Source: Viscum album
Lineage: Eukaryota; Streptophyta; Magnoliopsida; Santalales; Viscaceae
Assembly: GCA_963277665.1 (NCBI GenBank)
Contig: OY728125.1
Span: forward strand, 1,712,952,889-1,713,016,888
DNA length: 64,000 bases
Reading direction: 5' to 3'
Position numbers and translations under genes: made by a program. Below the pieces are notes generated by a model, which saw only the letters and a list, made by a program, of their open reading frames with translations, made no database searches and was not told where the DNA came from. Within the stretch, counting starts at the first letter, position 1. The number at the start of each line of letters is the position of its first letter. This document shows positions 37,231 through 49,106 of the stretch, in pieces.

Positions 37231-37730
37231 ATGGAGAGTCAGTTACAAATGGAATTAGGAGGATCTCAAATGACATTATTATCTCTTCCGGATGACATAC
37301 TTTCCATAATTATTGTAATGTCATGTTTTGATGAATGTAAATCTTTTTCTAGCACACAAATCACTTGAAATCAATTGTTTTAGATATCAAAAACCTCCAC
37401 TATACCTCGACATCATTGTGTATCATGGGTTCTATTTAATAAAATCCTATTTTCTCAATATTCGAATATGTTCTCGAATGGTAAATATTATCAAGGAATT
37501 TTAAAATATTTTACCTTATAACTATATTGTGAAGTATATTATTATTTAGAATAAGGTGCGAAATAAGGATACCCTTGTTCAACCTATTTATATTTTCTTT
37601 TACCATAGAACCTCTTAGCACATACTTATGGTGTTTTTGAAGGACCATTGATTGAATTTTTCAACTCAAACTCGGTTCGACTGTTTTATAAAAATCACGT
37701 TTTGTTAGATGTTTTGAAATTATAAGTCAT
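37231..37730 (+). pseudogene. Unidentified coding relic with F-box-like start, element A interior
   Basis: The frame from ATG at 37,231 reads 43 codons before the first stop. It contains SLPDDILSII at about residues 18-27, then CKSFSST and, across a TGA, NQLF. That spacing resembles an F-box (LPDD.L..I ... C+.. ... W..L), with TGA in place of the usual Trp. The same frame continues through further stops, with 'CVSWVLFN' near 37,417. A later part (about 37,540-37,600) loosely recalls RT-like 'QG.P.S.YL', which is a weak alternative. No gag or zinc knuckle is seen in A. Identity is tentative. Confidence 0.35.
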
Positions 37731-38125
37731 ACATGATTATTTTATGAAACTGTTTTTCTGCAAACACGCATATGACCCAAGTTGTACAAGGTGTATTTGA
37801 ATGAAGGAAGGAAAATATTTTGAAGGATCTCAAAATCGTTATTGCAATGCATGGACCTTCTACCTACGTGAATAAGATGATGATGAAACCATATGGACAT
37901 CATGATCAAGGTATGATTTTATTTCAATTTGGAATAGTTTTATTTCATCACATGGAGGTAAAAATGATAATATATAAGATGTTGGGGTCTTAATGTATTT
38001 GGATGAAAATTAAAGGTATAAGGAAACCATTGATGTTAAAACATGTTTGGGATATTATAGAGTTTTATAAAAAGGAAAACCTTTAAAAAGGGTGAATGAT
38101 GACCCATCTCATCCATCAATGCCAT
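37731..38125 (+). other. Unassigned interior of element A
   Basis: Nothing recognisable on either strand. Several short open runs are broken by stops. Confidence 0.4.
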
Positions 38126-38126
38126 A

Positions 38127-38195
38127 TGAATTGAACCCACAACTGAAGGGTGGCAAGGGAACATCACCTACCACTGTCCTACGATAGGTCCCTAT
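38127..38195 (-). other. Antisense tRNA-like segment in A (homologue of the B copy)
   Basis: On the minus strand, TAGGACAGTGG (38,181-38,171), 33 bases, then GGTTCAATTCA (38,137-38,127). The A-box/B-box spacing is identical to element B at 28,852-28,906, and the flanks 'cctaccact' and 'aacccacaact' are shared. The B box has two changes, so it is probably dead here. Its presence at the corresponding place in two diverged elements means it was acquired before they split or was maintained. Confidence 0.65.
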
Positions 38196-39248
38196 TTTGT
38201 TGGATTTATTATTTTTTGTTATATGATTTTATGGATCAAGAATATGATTATTTTGGATCTTATTGTTTAATAAATAAACACCCATTGTATAGGAAAATGA
38301 TTTGGTGGCTAACTAATAAAGGTTATTTTGGAAAAAATCTATATTTGTATTGTGGGAATTAGGTGATTTGGGTTATTTATGGAAATGATTAATCTATCAT
38401 AAAGAACATGTGTTTAGGTTAATTATATTTCAATATGATATTTTAAGAGTAGTCAATGTTTTTGGAAATAAACGTTAAGATTTATTATAGAAGACTATGT
38501 CATTAACTCCTTCTGAGTTTTGGGTTTCAATCATAGTTTGGATTATTTTGATGAATTTTAAGGACAACTGTACATTGAATGGTCATTCTTGAACTTTGGG
38601 ATTTTTTTAGTTTGGAGATTAATAATTTATTTTATTTTATAATAGATTATCCTTTTGGGGATTATCTAATCTTGTACTAACCAATTTTAGTTTTGGTAGA
38701 TGTCTAAAGATATGGAAAATATATAGTTCATGTTTTTTAGATTATGTGTTACTATAGAAGTTTATTCTAGCACTTCAGATATGGCCAAGTCATCTTGATT
38801 ACTTGTCGTTTGGAGAAAAGAATAGTGTGTGGAAGAATTTTATTAAAAGATGGCACTCTACATGAAAAGTAAGTACATTTCCTTCTGATATTATTCTAGT
38901 TGTTAAAAAAATTCATCAACTGTATGAAAAGGACCTCGAATAAAAACTGTTATAATCTCTCTTTTATTATCAAACATTTACACAACCACAAACTTTTGGT
39001 ATAGTGGTGGTTAACATTCCCTGACCAGGTTCTCCATCACTCTATTAATAAGTGATAGTTAGTTTCTCTTCCATATCCATGTTTTAACGAAATCCTAGTA
39101 TTTGTTGTCTAGGGTGACCTTTGTGCTTATCTTAAAATTTATTTAAAGTTAAAATTTTAATGACTCTTTTTTTGATGTGGGACTTTTATTGAGGTTTCCC
39201 GGCCCAATTTTAAAATTGCGAGGATGCAATTCCCAAAAGGGTGGAAGG
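38196..39248 (+). other. 3' interior and polypurine tract of element A
   Basis: Non-coding and homologous in its last part to B's 3' interior. It ends 'gcgaggatgcaattcccaaaagggtggaagga', a decayed version of the 'cgag..cgaa' motif plus polypurine tract. Short open frames here (38,150-38,362 plus; 39,210-39,404 minus) have no counterpart in B. Confidence 0.6.
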
Positions 39249-40730
39249 ATTAACATCTAAGGTAAATAAATAATATAGCATTAGCATATTTAATAATGTT
39301 TGTTTATTAAATATTAATTTTACATTCAAGGGGATTCTATGTTCGATGGTGTACCCGATATGCAACAACGAGTTTTTTTTTGAAATCTTACGTTGCACAC
39401 ACAATATTGAGTTATATTGAAAAATAATATAATATTATTATTATTCTAAATGGTAGTTAACACATAGCTATTGTATTGGCAGGAATTAATAGAACTAACT
39501 AAAATATTAATATATATGTTTTTTTAATGTTTTTACATTTATCTGACAAATGATATAGCCTTAAATTGTGAATGAATCTAATTTTAAGCATAAATACTCT
39601 AATATTCATTAAATTGTCGATTTAACTCCTTTTGATGGAGAACCCTAATTAAATATTGTTTTGGTCATTTTTATATGTTATATTTCACAAAATAAAATTC
39701 ATATTTAAAATCAGGACATCAAAATTTACTTTGGGTAATTTTTTTGTATTTTCTGATAAAATTCATTTTTAATGAATAATGAAAAATACTGTAATTTAAT
39801 TCAAAAATGTTTTTAATCTAATATATTTATAAGGTTATATTATAAATATAATTGGTTTTAATGTTTAATTATATTATTTATTTACCATTTAATACAATTA
39901 TGGTCATTTGTTGTAATTTCACATTGAAATTGTACATAAATAAGTGTCAATCTTTTGATAGTTATTATTTCCTAAAAACACACTTTTTGTTTTGATTACG
40001 GGTTTGAATTTAAAATTGATTTCTTCCACTTCAGTTTTTCAAATTTGTAAACATTGTTTGCCTATTTGTAATAAGGTGTTCCAAGTTGTGTAAATATGTA
40101 TGTTTTGTTTTTATACAATACGAATATTTACTTCAGAAAATTTTTATTTATCATGGTCAAAAGGTAAATCTGGTAAATAAGGGTAACACAATATTATTAT
40201 TATAATATTAAATTAACCTTACATGTATCCTATTCCTATTTTTCGATACATATACGACCATGTGATTACATGGGATGATTTTGGGACCCTATGGAGCCAC
40301 ATGGGAGTGATTAGGACAGTTTGTATTTATCAATTTAAAGTAATGACAAAAATAATATAAATATATAGATTTTAGTAAATAAATTATTACATGGGGATAT
40401 ATAAGTTATCTCTTAAACTATAAATATTAATTTTAAATATAAAATGATTTCCCACAACATGTTTTTTTTTAAATTTTATAAATCACATAAATAAAATTAT
40501 TTATGGATCAATATTGATGCAGTGTTAACCTCATTAATGAATGATTCAAATTAATTAGATTATAATGATGAAACAAATATACAAAACCTATCCCATTATT
40601 ATTGGATGATTTTATTTCGAACATGAGTTTTCATATATTAAACATTAATATGTTTTGTACCTTTATAAATAGAAAATTATTAAATAATAAAATAATATTT
40701 TTAAACATTCCTAAAGAGCCCATCCCCCCT

Positions 40731-40738
40731 TATAAAAA
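40731..40738 (+). promoter_or_regulatory. TATA box, A right LTR
   Basis: TATAAAAA after 'taaagagcccatccccc', the same module as in the left LTR. Confidence 0.65.
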
Positions 40739-41276
40739 GCCTTCACTTATAACCCATTCCTAGAACTTCTCATGCCCATGGGATCATCCAAACTCTGACC
40801 AATTAAGCTCCATATATCTGTATCCTCTTAATAGAATATTTCCCTTAGTATGAAGGTAATTCAACTAAACATTTTGGTTCAACCCAAATGGAGATACCCG
40901 ATGTAATGGTATCATCATCTCTTATGTTCGTTTGTTTTATTTTACATCTCCAATCCCTTAAACAATTTTTATTCGTTTTTTATAACAAAAACAGAATCAT
41001 AAGTATACTAAGTTGTTGTTATGAGATGTATTCGAACTACACTTACACACACATCCATCTAATGGGTAAATAACATGATGTTTCAGTGGATGGTGAAGTA
41101 TTACCTCATGAAACGATGATTGACCAATATTCTCCTACTACCTCTCATGGTGGCCATTATGAGGGAACAACATTTATATATGATATATATTATTAATATT
41201 ATTTCTGTATTATTATAAAATTTTTATTGGAAAACATACCATTATGCTTTCCAATATGTGTAAATACGATAATTTT

Positions 41277-41508
41277 ATTTGAGGAAGTGAGGACTACCAC
41301 CCTCTCAAGGTGATATGATTCGTTAATGACATACATAGAACATATAAAATATGGAGTTAATGAAGTTATGTAACATAAATATCATATTATATAATAATTA
41401 TTTTATAATATACCAATGTATCGTTATGTTTTCATTCCATTAAATATGAAATAGAAATGAAAGTTGCGTTAATGTGTAGGTACGGCTTACCGTCTCAATG
41501 AATGGTCA
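41277..41508 (+). other. Two hairpin modules, A right LTR
   Basis: First: TTGAG/CTCAA stem with an eroded apical stem (GAGG-acta-CCAC). Second: 'gcgttaatgtgtaggtacgg' with apical ACGG-CTTA-CCGT intact, while the palindrome is lost (GTGTAGGTACG). Confidence 0.55.
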
Positions 41509-41844
41509 TTTCATTTATTATCTCCAAGTGTTATGTAACATTATAAATAAGTTCATATATGGGATATATATTATATATATGATATATAAATCATGAATAT
41601 AATTCTGGAGATAATAGAATTTTGACCACATGAACAACTTGTAATTATACGAAGTTCTTTTTTGACTAAATTACCAAAGATAGAAAAAACAACAATTATT
41701 AGCAAAAAAGATTTCATAACATTTATAACATGGAAATAAGTGATATAAAATGAATAATAAACTTTAAAAAGGTTATTTTTCAAGTATAAATTATCCTTTT
41801 CTTATTATTCAGTTGATTAAAGAACAAACAGGTCATGTCGGAAA

Positions 41845-42480
41845 TGGGGTAAAGGGTTTCTTATCTCATGTTTAATTTCGTGATATTTCCATTATTCGCT
41901 ACTTATTTATTGAATGTTGTGTATTGTGTACATCAACTGGATATATACTATCATGATTATATTTATATTCAGGGTATTTTGTGATTAATTTTGAGGTTAT
42001 TAACATTTGGTCATACAAATTGATTGATTACAACATGGTAAGGTGTTTCTTATCTCACTTTTAATTTCGAGAGATTTCCATTATTTTCCACTTATTTGTT
42101 TCATGTGAGGTATTGTGTTGTGAAATTTGAAATATATTATCATGATTCTATTTATATTTATTTTATTTTTTGATTCATTTGGTGGTTATAAACTTTTGGT
42201 CATACTACTTGATTGATTACAACGTGGTAAGGGGTTTCTTATCTCACTTTTAATTCTGTGAGATTTCCATTGTTCACCACTTATTTATTGCATGTCATGT
42301 ATTTTTTTACTTCCATTTGATGTATATTATCATGATTATATTCATATTCTTGGTATTCTGTGATTTATTTTGTGGTTATAAACTTTTGGTCTTACGACTC
42401 GATTGATTACAACGTGGTAAGGGGGTTCTGTGCCACTTTTTATTCCTCAGAGATTAATGCTATATTTCCCACTATTTACT
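41845..42480 (+). repeat. 188-bp tandem repeat, four units, A right LTR
   Basis: Units start near 41,848, 42,037, 42,226 and 42,415. The third (42,226) keeps donor-like GGTAAGG and a perfect ATCTCAC/GTGAGAT hairpin with a 10-base loop; the second keeps ATCTC/GAGAT. This parallels the left LTR. The 101-codon open frame at 42,360-42,665 spans repeat and flank and is not a gene. Confidence 0.8.
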
Positions 42481-45422
42481 TTTCTATAGTGTATGTAATG
42501 CCAATTATTGTTCTCATTGTGTTATATACTTTAATTTATTGGAATTTTCATCTTCATTGTGTGATAGTTCTTTCATGGGGAGTATGTTTCCTAAGTTACC
42601 AAATCTGTGAGGGAATCTTTCACTCTCATGTTTTTAAAAGACTTCATTTATGTTATGTATTTTAATTTCCTCTTTATTATGTCGGGATATGTTATTATAT
42701 ATCCTTATTTCTATAAATTTTATTCCCAAGTAATGAGATATCCTTTTCCCTCTCATCAAATCTTCTTATGGATTTTAACGTGACATCGTTAGGCTGTTGA
42801 ATTTGTATATGAGAACTTTTTAACTCAATTTCAATTCTTTGAGGTTGAACTTATACTTATTGATTATTTAGTGTTATTAATATGTTTGAATAACAAATTA
42901 TTGTTTTAAACTTAATATACTATTATATTGGGTGTGTTTATATTTTTCACACATAATTATTTCATTGATTTGTCTTAAATATAAGGATACCGTCTTTATA
43001 AGGGATTTTGTCTCCATTTTCATTCAATTAAAACTTCATTGATTTTATGCACCAATTCACTTTTATATCATTTATATACTTCCCTTGGACGTATTATATC
43101 ATGAAATATTCTATTCACATGATATTATAATCATTGATTGTGGTTATTCATCAATTATCTGTATTCAAGCTTCTCTCATTTTGTTAAAAACGTTTTAACT
43201 AAAATGTATTTTTAAATGTTTTAATGATTTATTTTTCTAATGATTTCTCATTAATGTCCATTTTTTAAAAAATGGTTTGGAGTAATTATTTATATGGACA
43301 TTATTGTTTTAAAATCATAATTCTTTTAAAATATTCAATGTGGTATAGAACACTTTGATTCAAAAATCATTTTCTTAAATGTTTTAAATGGTTTTGTAAA
43401 TTGTTTGATAAAGAACTGTTTATTTCAATATTTTGATATGATATATTGTTATCGGAATTCGGAAATGTAATATTTCTTTTATGCTGGTGTTATGTGTTTT
43501 GATTATGTTATGGTTATTGGGCAATGTTTACGTATACGGGTGGTTCTATGATAACCCAAGGGTGGTTGAGCCCGAGATAGATCTCCAAATTATTGGGTTA
43601 CATGATGGGGGTAAATGTTAATTTTCTCCTAAGAGATTCAGGGAATATACTATGATGGTTATTCCAAAGTTAACTCCCTACGTAGCTGTGAAATCTATAG
43701 TGTATGTTTGATATAGATTCCACAAGTTACCTTTATGATTTATGATTTTTGTGTATTATTCATAAATCATATGATTTTATGAGGTATGTAATGATGGAAA
43801 TGTATGGTTTCATTTATTTGTATTTATTGATTGTGTAACACCACAAGCTTCCGCGGTACACTTCTCTTTGAATAATACAGTATCGTGTGTTATACGCAAC
43901 TTCGAGTTCTAACACACACCACAACCAATCAAACTATCCATTATGAATAGTAATACCTGCTTTTTGAAATTTTATAAATTTTAACTCTCAAAATGGAATT
44001 CATTTTTGGATTCGGAATATCGAATTTATCCTAGCGCAAAATTTTGGTAGTTTTCGGATCACTTTTATAGTTTGATGAATAGTGAAAATTACTAAATATT
44101 AATTAAAAACAACTTTATTAATCAAAATAATTAATAGTGATAAATTATGAATGTGAGTGGTTTTAAAGTATATTTAGATTATATTTTTAATATTTAATAC
44201 AAGGTTGGTCCTTGAACATAATTTCACAATTAAACCGGACATAAACAAGTATCAATCTTTTGATAGTTATTATATCTTAAAAACATGCTTTTTGTTTTGA
44301 CAGCGGGAATTAATTTTAAATTAATTTCTGCCACTTTTGTGTTTTGAATTTGAAAGAATGGATTCCATGTATGGAATTACGATGTCCAAATTGTGTAAAT
44401 AGGTAACTTTTATTTTTATACATTTTGAATAATTACTTCGGTAAATATTTTATTTACCATGGTTAAAGGGTAAATCATGTAAATAAGGGTTAAAAATAAT
44501 ATTATAATAATAATAAATTGCCCTAAAATGTGTCCTAACCTTATTGGTGGATACATGTCCGACCATGGGAATCTTTGGGTCGATTTTGGGACCCCATGGA
44601 GCCACTTGTAGGTGATAGGGACACTTTATATTTATTAAGTTAAAGTAAATACAAAAATGACATAAGCTTATATCTTTTGGAAAAACAATTTTTACATAGG
44701 GTTATATATGTTATATTTTAGATTATTAATATAAATTAGAAAGATAAAAATATTTCCAACATAATTATATTTTATATATAATTTTTAGACAATGAAAAGG
44801 TAAAAATATATATATGACACAATAATGATGCAATATTTTCCTTATTAATGAAAGAATCAAATAATTAGTATTATAAATGTTAAAATAAATATAATTTGAA
44901 TGTTTTGATGACATACAAGAATTTTATTAGATAATATGACATGTTAGGATTTCTTAAATGAATTTGGTTCGAATTAATAAGGTTGTTAAGACTTTAACAA
45001 AAATCAATTATTGGGTAGTGTCAAAATTGATATAAAAGAGTTTTTTTAAATCAAATATTATATTATTAATTTATATTCTATTCCTAAAAATCTAAGGTTC
45101 GGAAAAAATACATATATCATTATTGGTGTATCATTAATGGACCACTTTGGGGTCTCTTGTATGTATATAATATGTTTATTAACTATATATTATAAAAATA
45201 CAAAGTGACATTGTAAGTGTTAAACTAATTAACCAATATTTAAAACTAAAAGATAAGGTTAATATAATGACCCAAACCTGTCTAAAATCTATTGGTTGAA
45301 AGGATTTATACCCATACCCACCTTAAACTTTGAATTATACAATTTGGATCCATTAGAAACCAAATATTAATTTATAATAAATTAATACTTTATGTTTTCT
45401 CTAAAGAGCCCCTCCTCCCCCT

Positions 45423-45430
45423 TATAAAAG
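45423..45430 (+). promoter_or_regulatory. TATA box, C left LTR
   Basis: TATAAAAG directly after 'taaagagcccctcctccccct', almost the same module as in A and B. The transcript start is expected near 45,455. Confidence 0.75.
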
Positions 45431-45766
45431 GACACAACTTATAACCAATTATTCACACCTTAAAAGCCTTTTGGATCGGCCAACCCCGGACCAAATACTC
45501 TCTCAACATCCCTCACTTCATTCTAGAGGCCTTAGTATGATCATAAAGCCAACCTAAGGAGACCTTTTGATCAAATCAAAAGGAATATCCCGAAGAAGAT
45601 GTAACATTTTCACCACCCTCTTTAAAAGTTCCTTTCTTCTTCAACTTCTTCTTTCCTAGTTATTTATATTCATAAATAATAACTCCAGTATATTCTATAT
45701 AATATGAAGTTATTATAATAATGGAACAAACAAATTCATTATTCTATCCATCCCTTGAATGACATG

Positions 45767-46014
45767 TCACCATACATGCTTACGTACGACCTACCGTCTC
45801 CACGTTGTGGTGTAATTGTTATTCAATATATTATTATTTAGATGGGTATAATAATGATGTATAATCCATTAAAAATAATAAATATAACATTATAATGATT
45901 CTTTCTATATGATATACCATCCAATTATATATTATTTTAATATCAAAAAAATGATATTGTCGCTCGTGCGTACGTACTTACTACCATCTCCACAAATGCG
46001 ATGAGATGCATTAC
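45767..46014 (+). other. Two hairpin modules, C left LTR
   Basis: First (45,767-45,822): CACCATACATG...CACGTTGTGGTG around TTACGTACG. Second (45,958-46,014): CGCTCGTGCGTACGTAC...CTCCACAAATGCGATG. Both are more eroded than their partners in the right LTR. Confidence 0.6.
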
Positions 46015-47648
46015 CCATCGTATCCATGCAATTATAATTCTAATTTGATGATTAAAATTAATGTTTAAGGACTTGATATCCTTCTGGATACGAATAAGAT
46101 ACAATCTATACATAATAAACATGACTTATGTCACAAAACATATAAAATAAAACTAGTAAGTTAACACCCAAAACGACGATAATATTAAGATTTTATTAAC
46201 AAAGCAATTTTAAAAGCTCATATATGTTATCATATTAATATATATGATTATTTTATAATTTAATAACACTTATGTCACCATTATACAAGAGTTTAACCTA
46301 CTATAAACCAAGGAAAAGTACAAGGTAATGGATTATTTCACAATCTCTTTATTATCCGAGGTTGTTTATACGTAATTATCTATTAGGACATCTTTATCAT
46401 CCACATCCATGTTTCTTACAAATGTATTTCAAAACATTCTTACTATTTTAAAGAATATAGGTTAAATTCATTTGTACCCTTGTTTTACTTTTTATAAGAA
46501 GTTTATAAAGGAATCATTCCGTCATTTTCCAAACAATGTCCTTTTTATCCTTTTCGACAAAATTAAAGTAAGAATGTCTTTTTTAACTTATACGGCGGGT
46601 GCGGCTATTTTCTACCGTTATAAACACATCGAAGCTTCCCTTAAAATATTTTAAGAATATTTTCAATGTAAATGTTTTATATTATAATTATGTTACTCTT
46701 AAATTATTTCAAAGTAGAAAGAGATATTTCACTAAAAAGGGTTTTGATTTCATCTAGGTCAACATCCTATGATGGATTTTACGTTAATTTGAGGTTGATT
46801 TATTAGGATACAAAACTTCCATATTGTATTGAAGGATTTGTGATATGTTTGATTATGTATGAACTATTTTTATACCATTCCTGATTTATGGTTAATGTAT
46901 TGACATTTCTTATGCTAGTTTTAATTTGAATGTTTATGACATGTTTAAACCTTTTTATATGAGGAATGTATTGGACTTAGTAAGTGACGGGTGGAGTCTT
47001 CTATAGCTCCTCGATGCATCAGTAGGTCTAATGTTACAACTAGACATGGAAGTGTCCAAGGTCCTTTCCCAATTTGATTTATGGTTTTGGTTGAGGCCTT
47101 AATCATTTTAGATGTCTTGTCCGAGGCCTTGACCAAATGTTTCAGAATGACCGGCATTATACATTCCCTCGTTATGGAAATAATATTGACGGTTCATGTC
47201 GTCATTAGACTAGTAGAATACACATGACTATGTTTTATTATGGACTTATTTACTCTTCTCATATTCTTTCCATAAAAGTATTCATGTTTATTATTGGTAA
47301 GGGCATGTGGTTTCAACAATTTCCAATGCTTATTTTTTAGGTCATTTTCCGTTGTATAACATACCCTTTCTGAGCATTTGAGCTCACCCCTTTCGTATGT
47401 TTCATTTTCCAAGGATATGAAAAAGATATTTATGAGTGACCTGAAAGAATAATCTAGGAGGCATGGATGCTTCTAATGAAATATATTTTTGTTTTATTTC
47501 TCTTCAAGTTGTAAAGTTGAACATATGTATGAATCTTGTTTCCAATAATACTAAACTGATTGGTTTTTCGAGACATGATATCTTTGTGATCTTGCCAATG
47601 TTATGTAATAATTCACTGACTCTGGGTAACTAGGGTCGGGGCGTTACA

Positions 47649-48148
47649 TTTAGTATCAGAGTAAGTTTAGTACAAACCTTGGAAACTAGATTTAGAAAAA
47701 CTAAAATTAGAGCACATTGCCCTAAGATAGACTTTGAGGATTAGTATAGAAGAACTTCATAGAATTTTTTTATTGTAGATATTTTGTGAGTTTTCTGAGC
47801 AATACATCTCTATCTGGAAATGAGTATGTAGAGGCGGCTCTGGCATAGATGTACCTAGGGGTAAACCCCGAAAACACCACTTTGATCTAGACTCGAACGG
47901 GAACTGGTGCACGACAACGGGCCTTGCTGCACTCTTGGTTACGGCACTCCCAGGGGATATGCTTCGGATAATTCTCATTTTCATTACGAACCATTATGAA
48001 GGGTTATGATTATATACATCCTCAAAGAAAACTTTTTTATGATTACGGATTATATCCATAAACTGTTGAATTTTTGTTAAGTGTCTTAGAATTTTGGAAT
48101 TATATATTTCAATTCATAAACTAATCTAGTTTATGCCATTGTGTAGAA
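47649..48148 (+). other. Primer-binding site and leader of element C
   Basis: TAGTATCAGAGT at 47,651-47,662 matches the initiator tRNA-Met site (TGGTATCAGAGC) at 10 of 12 positions. The leader of about 480 bp before the gag ATG is non-coding and ends 'gtgtagaaATGG', an acceptor-like TAG as also seen before the ATGs of A and B. Confidence 0.75.
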
Positions 48149-49106
48149 ATGGCACCATGTGGAAGGAATCGAATCTGTATCAATGCACCCACTCCATGTA
48201 GGGATTTACCTCCTATTCAAGATAATTATAGTGGATCTAGTGATGCAACTGGTGCTGAATAGCTAATCACCATACTGGGACAACTCACTCTGGTAATGAA
48301 TAATAACCTTACCCGTATGGATCACCCTGATCTGTAGTGTGGAGGATCAATGTTAGATCGCTTCATGAGAAAAAAATGAACCATCATTCAATGGGTGTAC
48401 AAATCCCACAGTATATGAGCAATGGATAAATTACTTAGAGAAAATATTCCATGCCTTGGGGAGTAGTGAAATAGAAAAAGTTGTCATGGAAGTCTATCGC
48501 CTCACTGGAGATGCTGATCAATGGTGGTCATTGATACAAAACACTAAGGAAGATGATGACATATCAAATATGGAATGAAGGGAGTTCAAAGAATTTTTCT
48601 TAAAAAAATAATTTCCTCGAGACCATCGAGCAGATATGGAAAGGCAGTTTCTGAGTCTGAGACAAATGGAGGATGAGAATATCACAAAGAATGAGGCTAA
48701 CTTTACAAGGTCAGCAAGGTATGCTGTAGATTATATATGTAACCCAAGAAATAATATTGATCGTTTCTTGGATGGGTTAAAACCATTTCTCCATCGATCA
48801 TTAGTATCACAATCCTTCTCATCATACGAAGATATTGTCTCGTGTGCAATCAAGATTAAAAAGGAATTCTTTATGTCTTATGACATTAAATCAAATCAAG
48901 AGAATGAGAGATCTACTGAACTCTCTGGGAAAGGAAATAAGGAAATAGGGATGAAGGGTAGAATTCAATTTCCACCCTGTGATAATTGTGGAAGGAAGAT
49001 CTCTGGTCCCTGTCTAAAAGTAAAAGAAGTATGCAACAAATGTGGAAAGAAATCCCATCTAGCTGGTGATTGTAAAGGAAAGAAAGACACTACCGATGTT
49101 CAATGA
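48149..49106 (+). pseudogene. gag: gag of element C
   Basis: ATG at 48,149 opens a frame that hits TAG at about 48,258. The frame then shifts at an A7 run (about 48,370-48,377) into the frame used by the rest of the polyprotein. Retrotransposon Gag wording follows: YEQWINYLEKIF near 48,414, 'ADQWW' near 48,522, and 'FPRDHRADMERQF' near 48,612. The most open stretch is 48,636-49,106 (156 codons), with CDNCGRKISGPC (48,979) and an intact CCHC knuckle CNKCGKKSHLAGDC near 49,031. A second knuckle just after the terminal stop (CREMGHYEN, about 49,115) has lost flanking cysteines. The capsid-like nucleocapsid would bind element RNA. Not functional. Confidence 0.9.

Larger units (their letters stand above)
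39249..43833 (+). mobile_element. Element A right LTR, main part
   Basis: Partner of the left LTR, starting at a decayed TG ('attaacatctaagg' against TGTTACATCCTATG). U3 motif at 40,503, TATA at 40,731, hairpin modules at 41,277-41,508, the 188-bp array at about 41,845-42,480, an acceptor-like 'CGG|GATAT' region near 42,682 (AG lost), and the 'gggtggtt' block at 43,540. It is interrupted at 43,833 by element C; the last 338 bp lie at 56,480-56,817. Confidence 0.9.
43834..47648 (+). mobile_element. Element C left LTR
   Basis: U3 block 'gacagcgggaattaatttt' (44,300), U3 motif (44,814), TATA (45,423), donor-like GTAACA at 45,601 (preceding AG lost), hairpins at 45,767-46,014, decayed acceptor TATACAA (46,281-46,288), second acceptor TTTTCCAAG|GATAT near 47,414, end GTTACA at 47,648. 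The 60-codon open frame at 46,472-46,654 has stops in the sister LTR alignment and is not counted. Confidence 0.9.
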
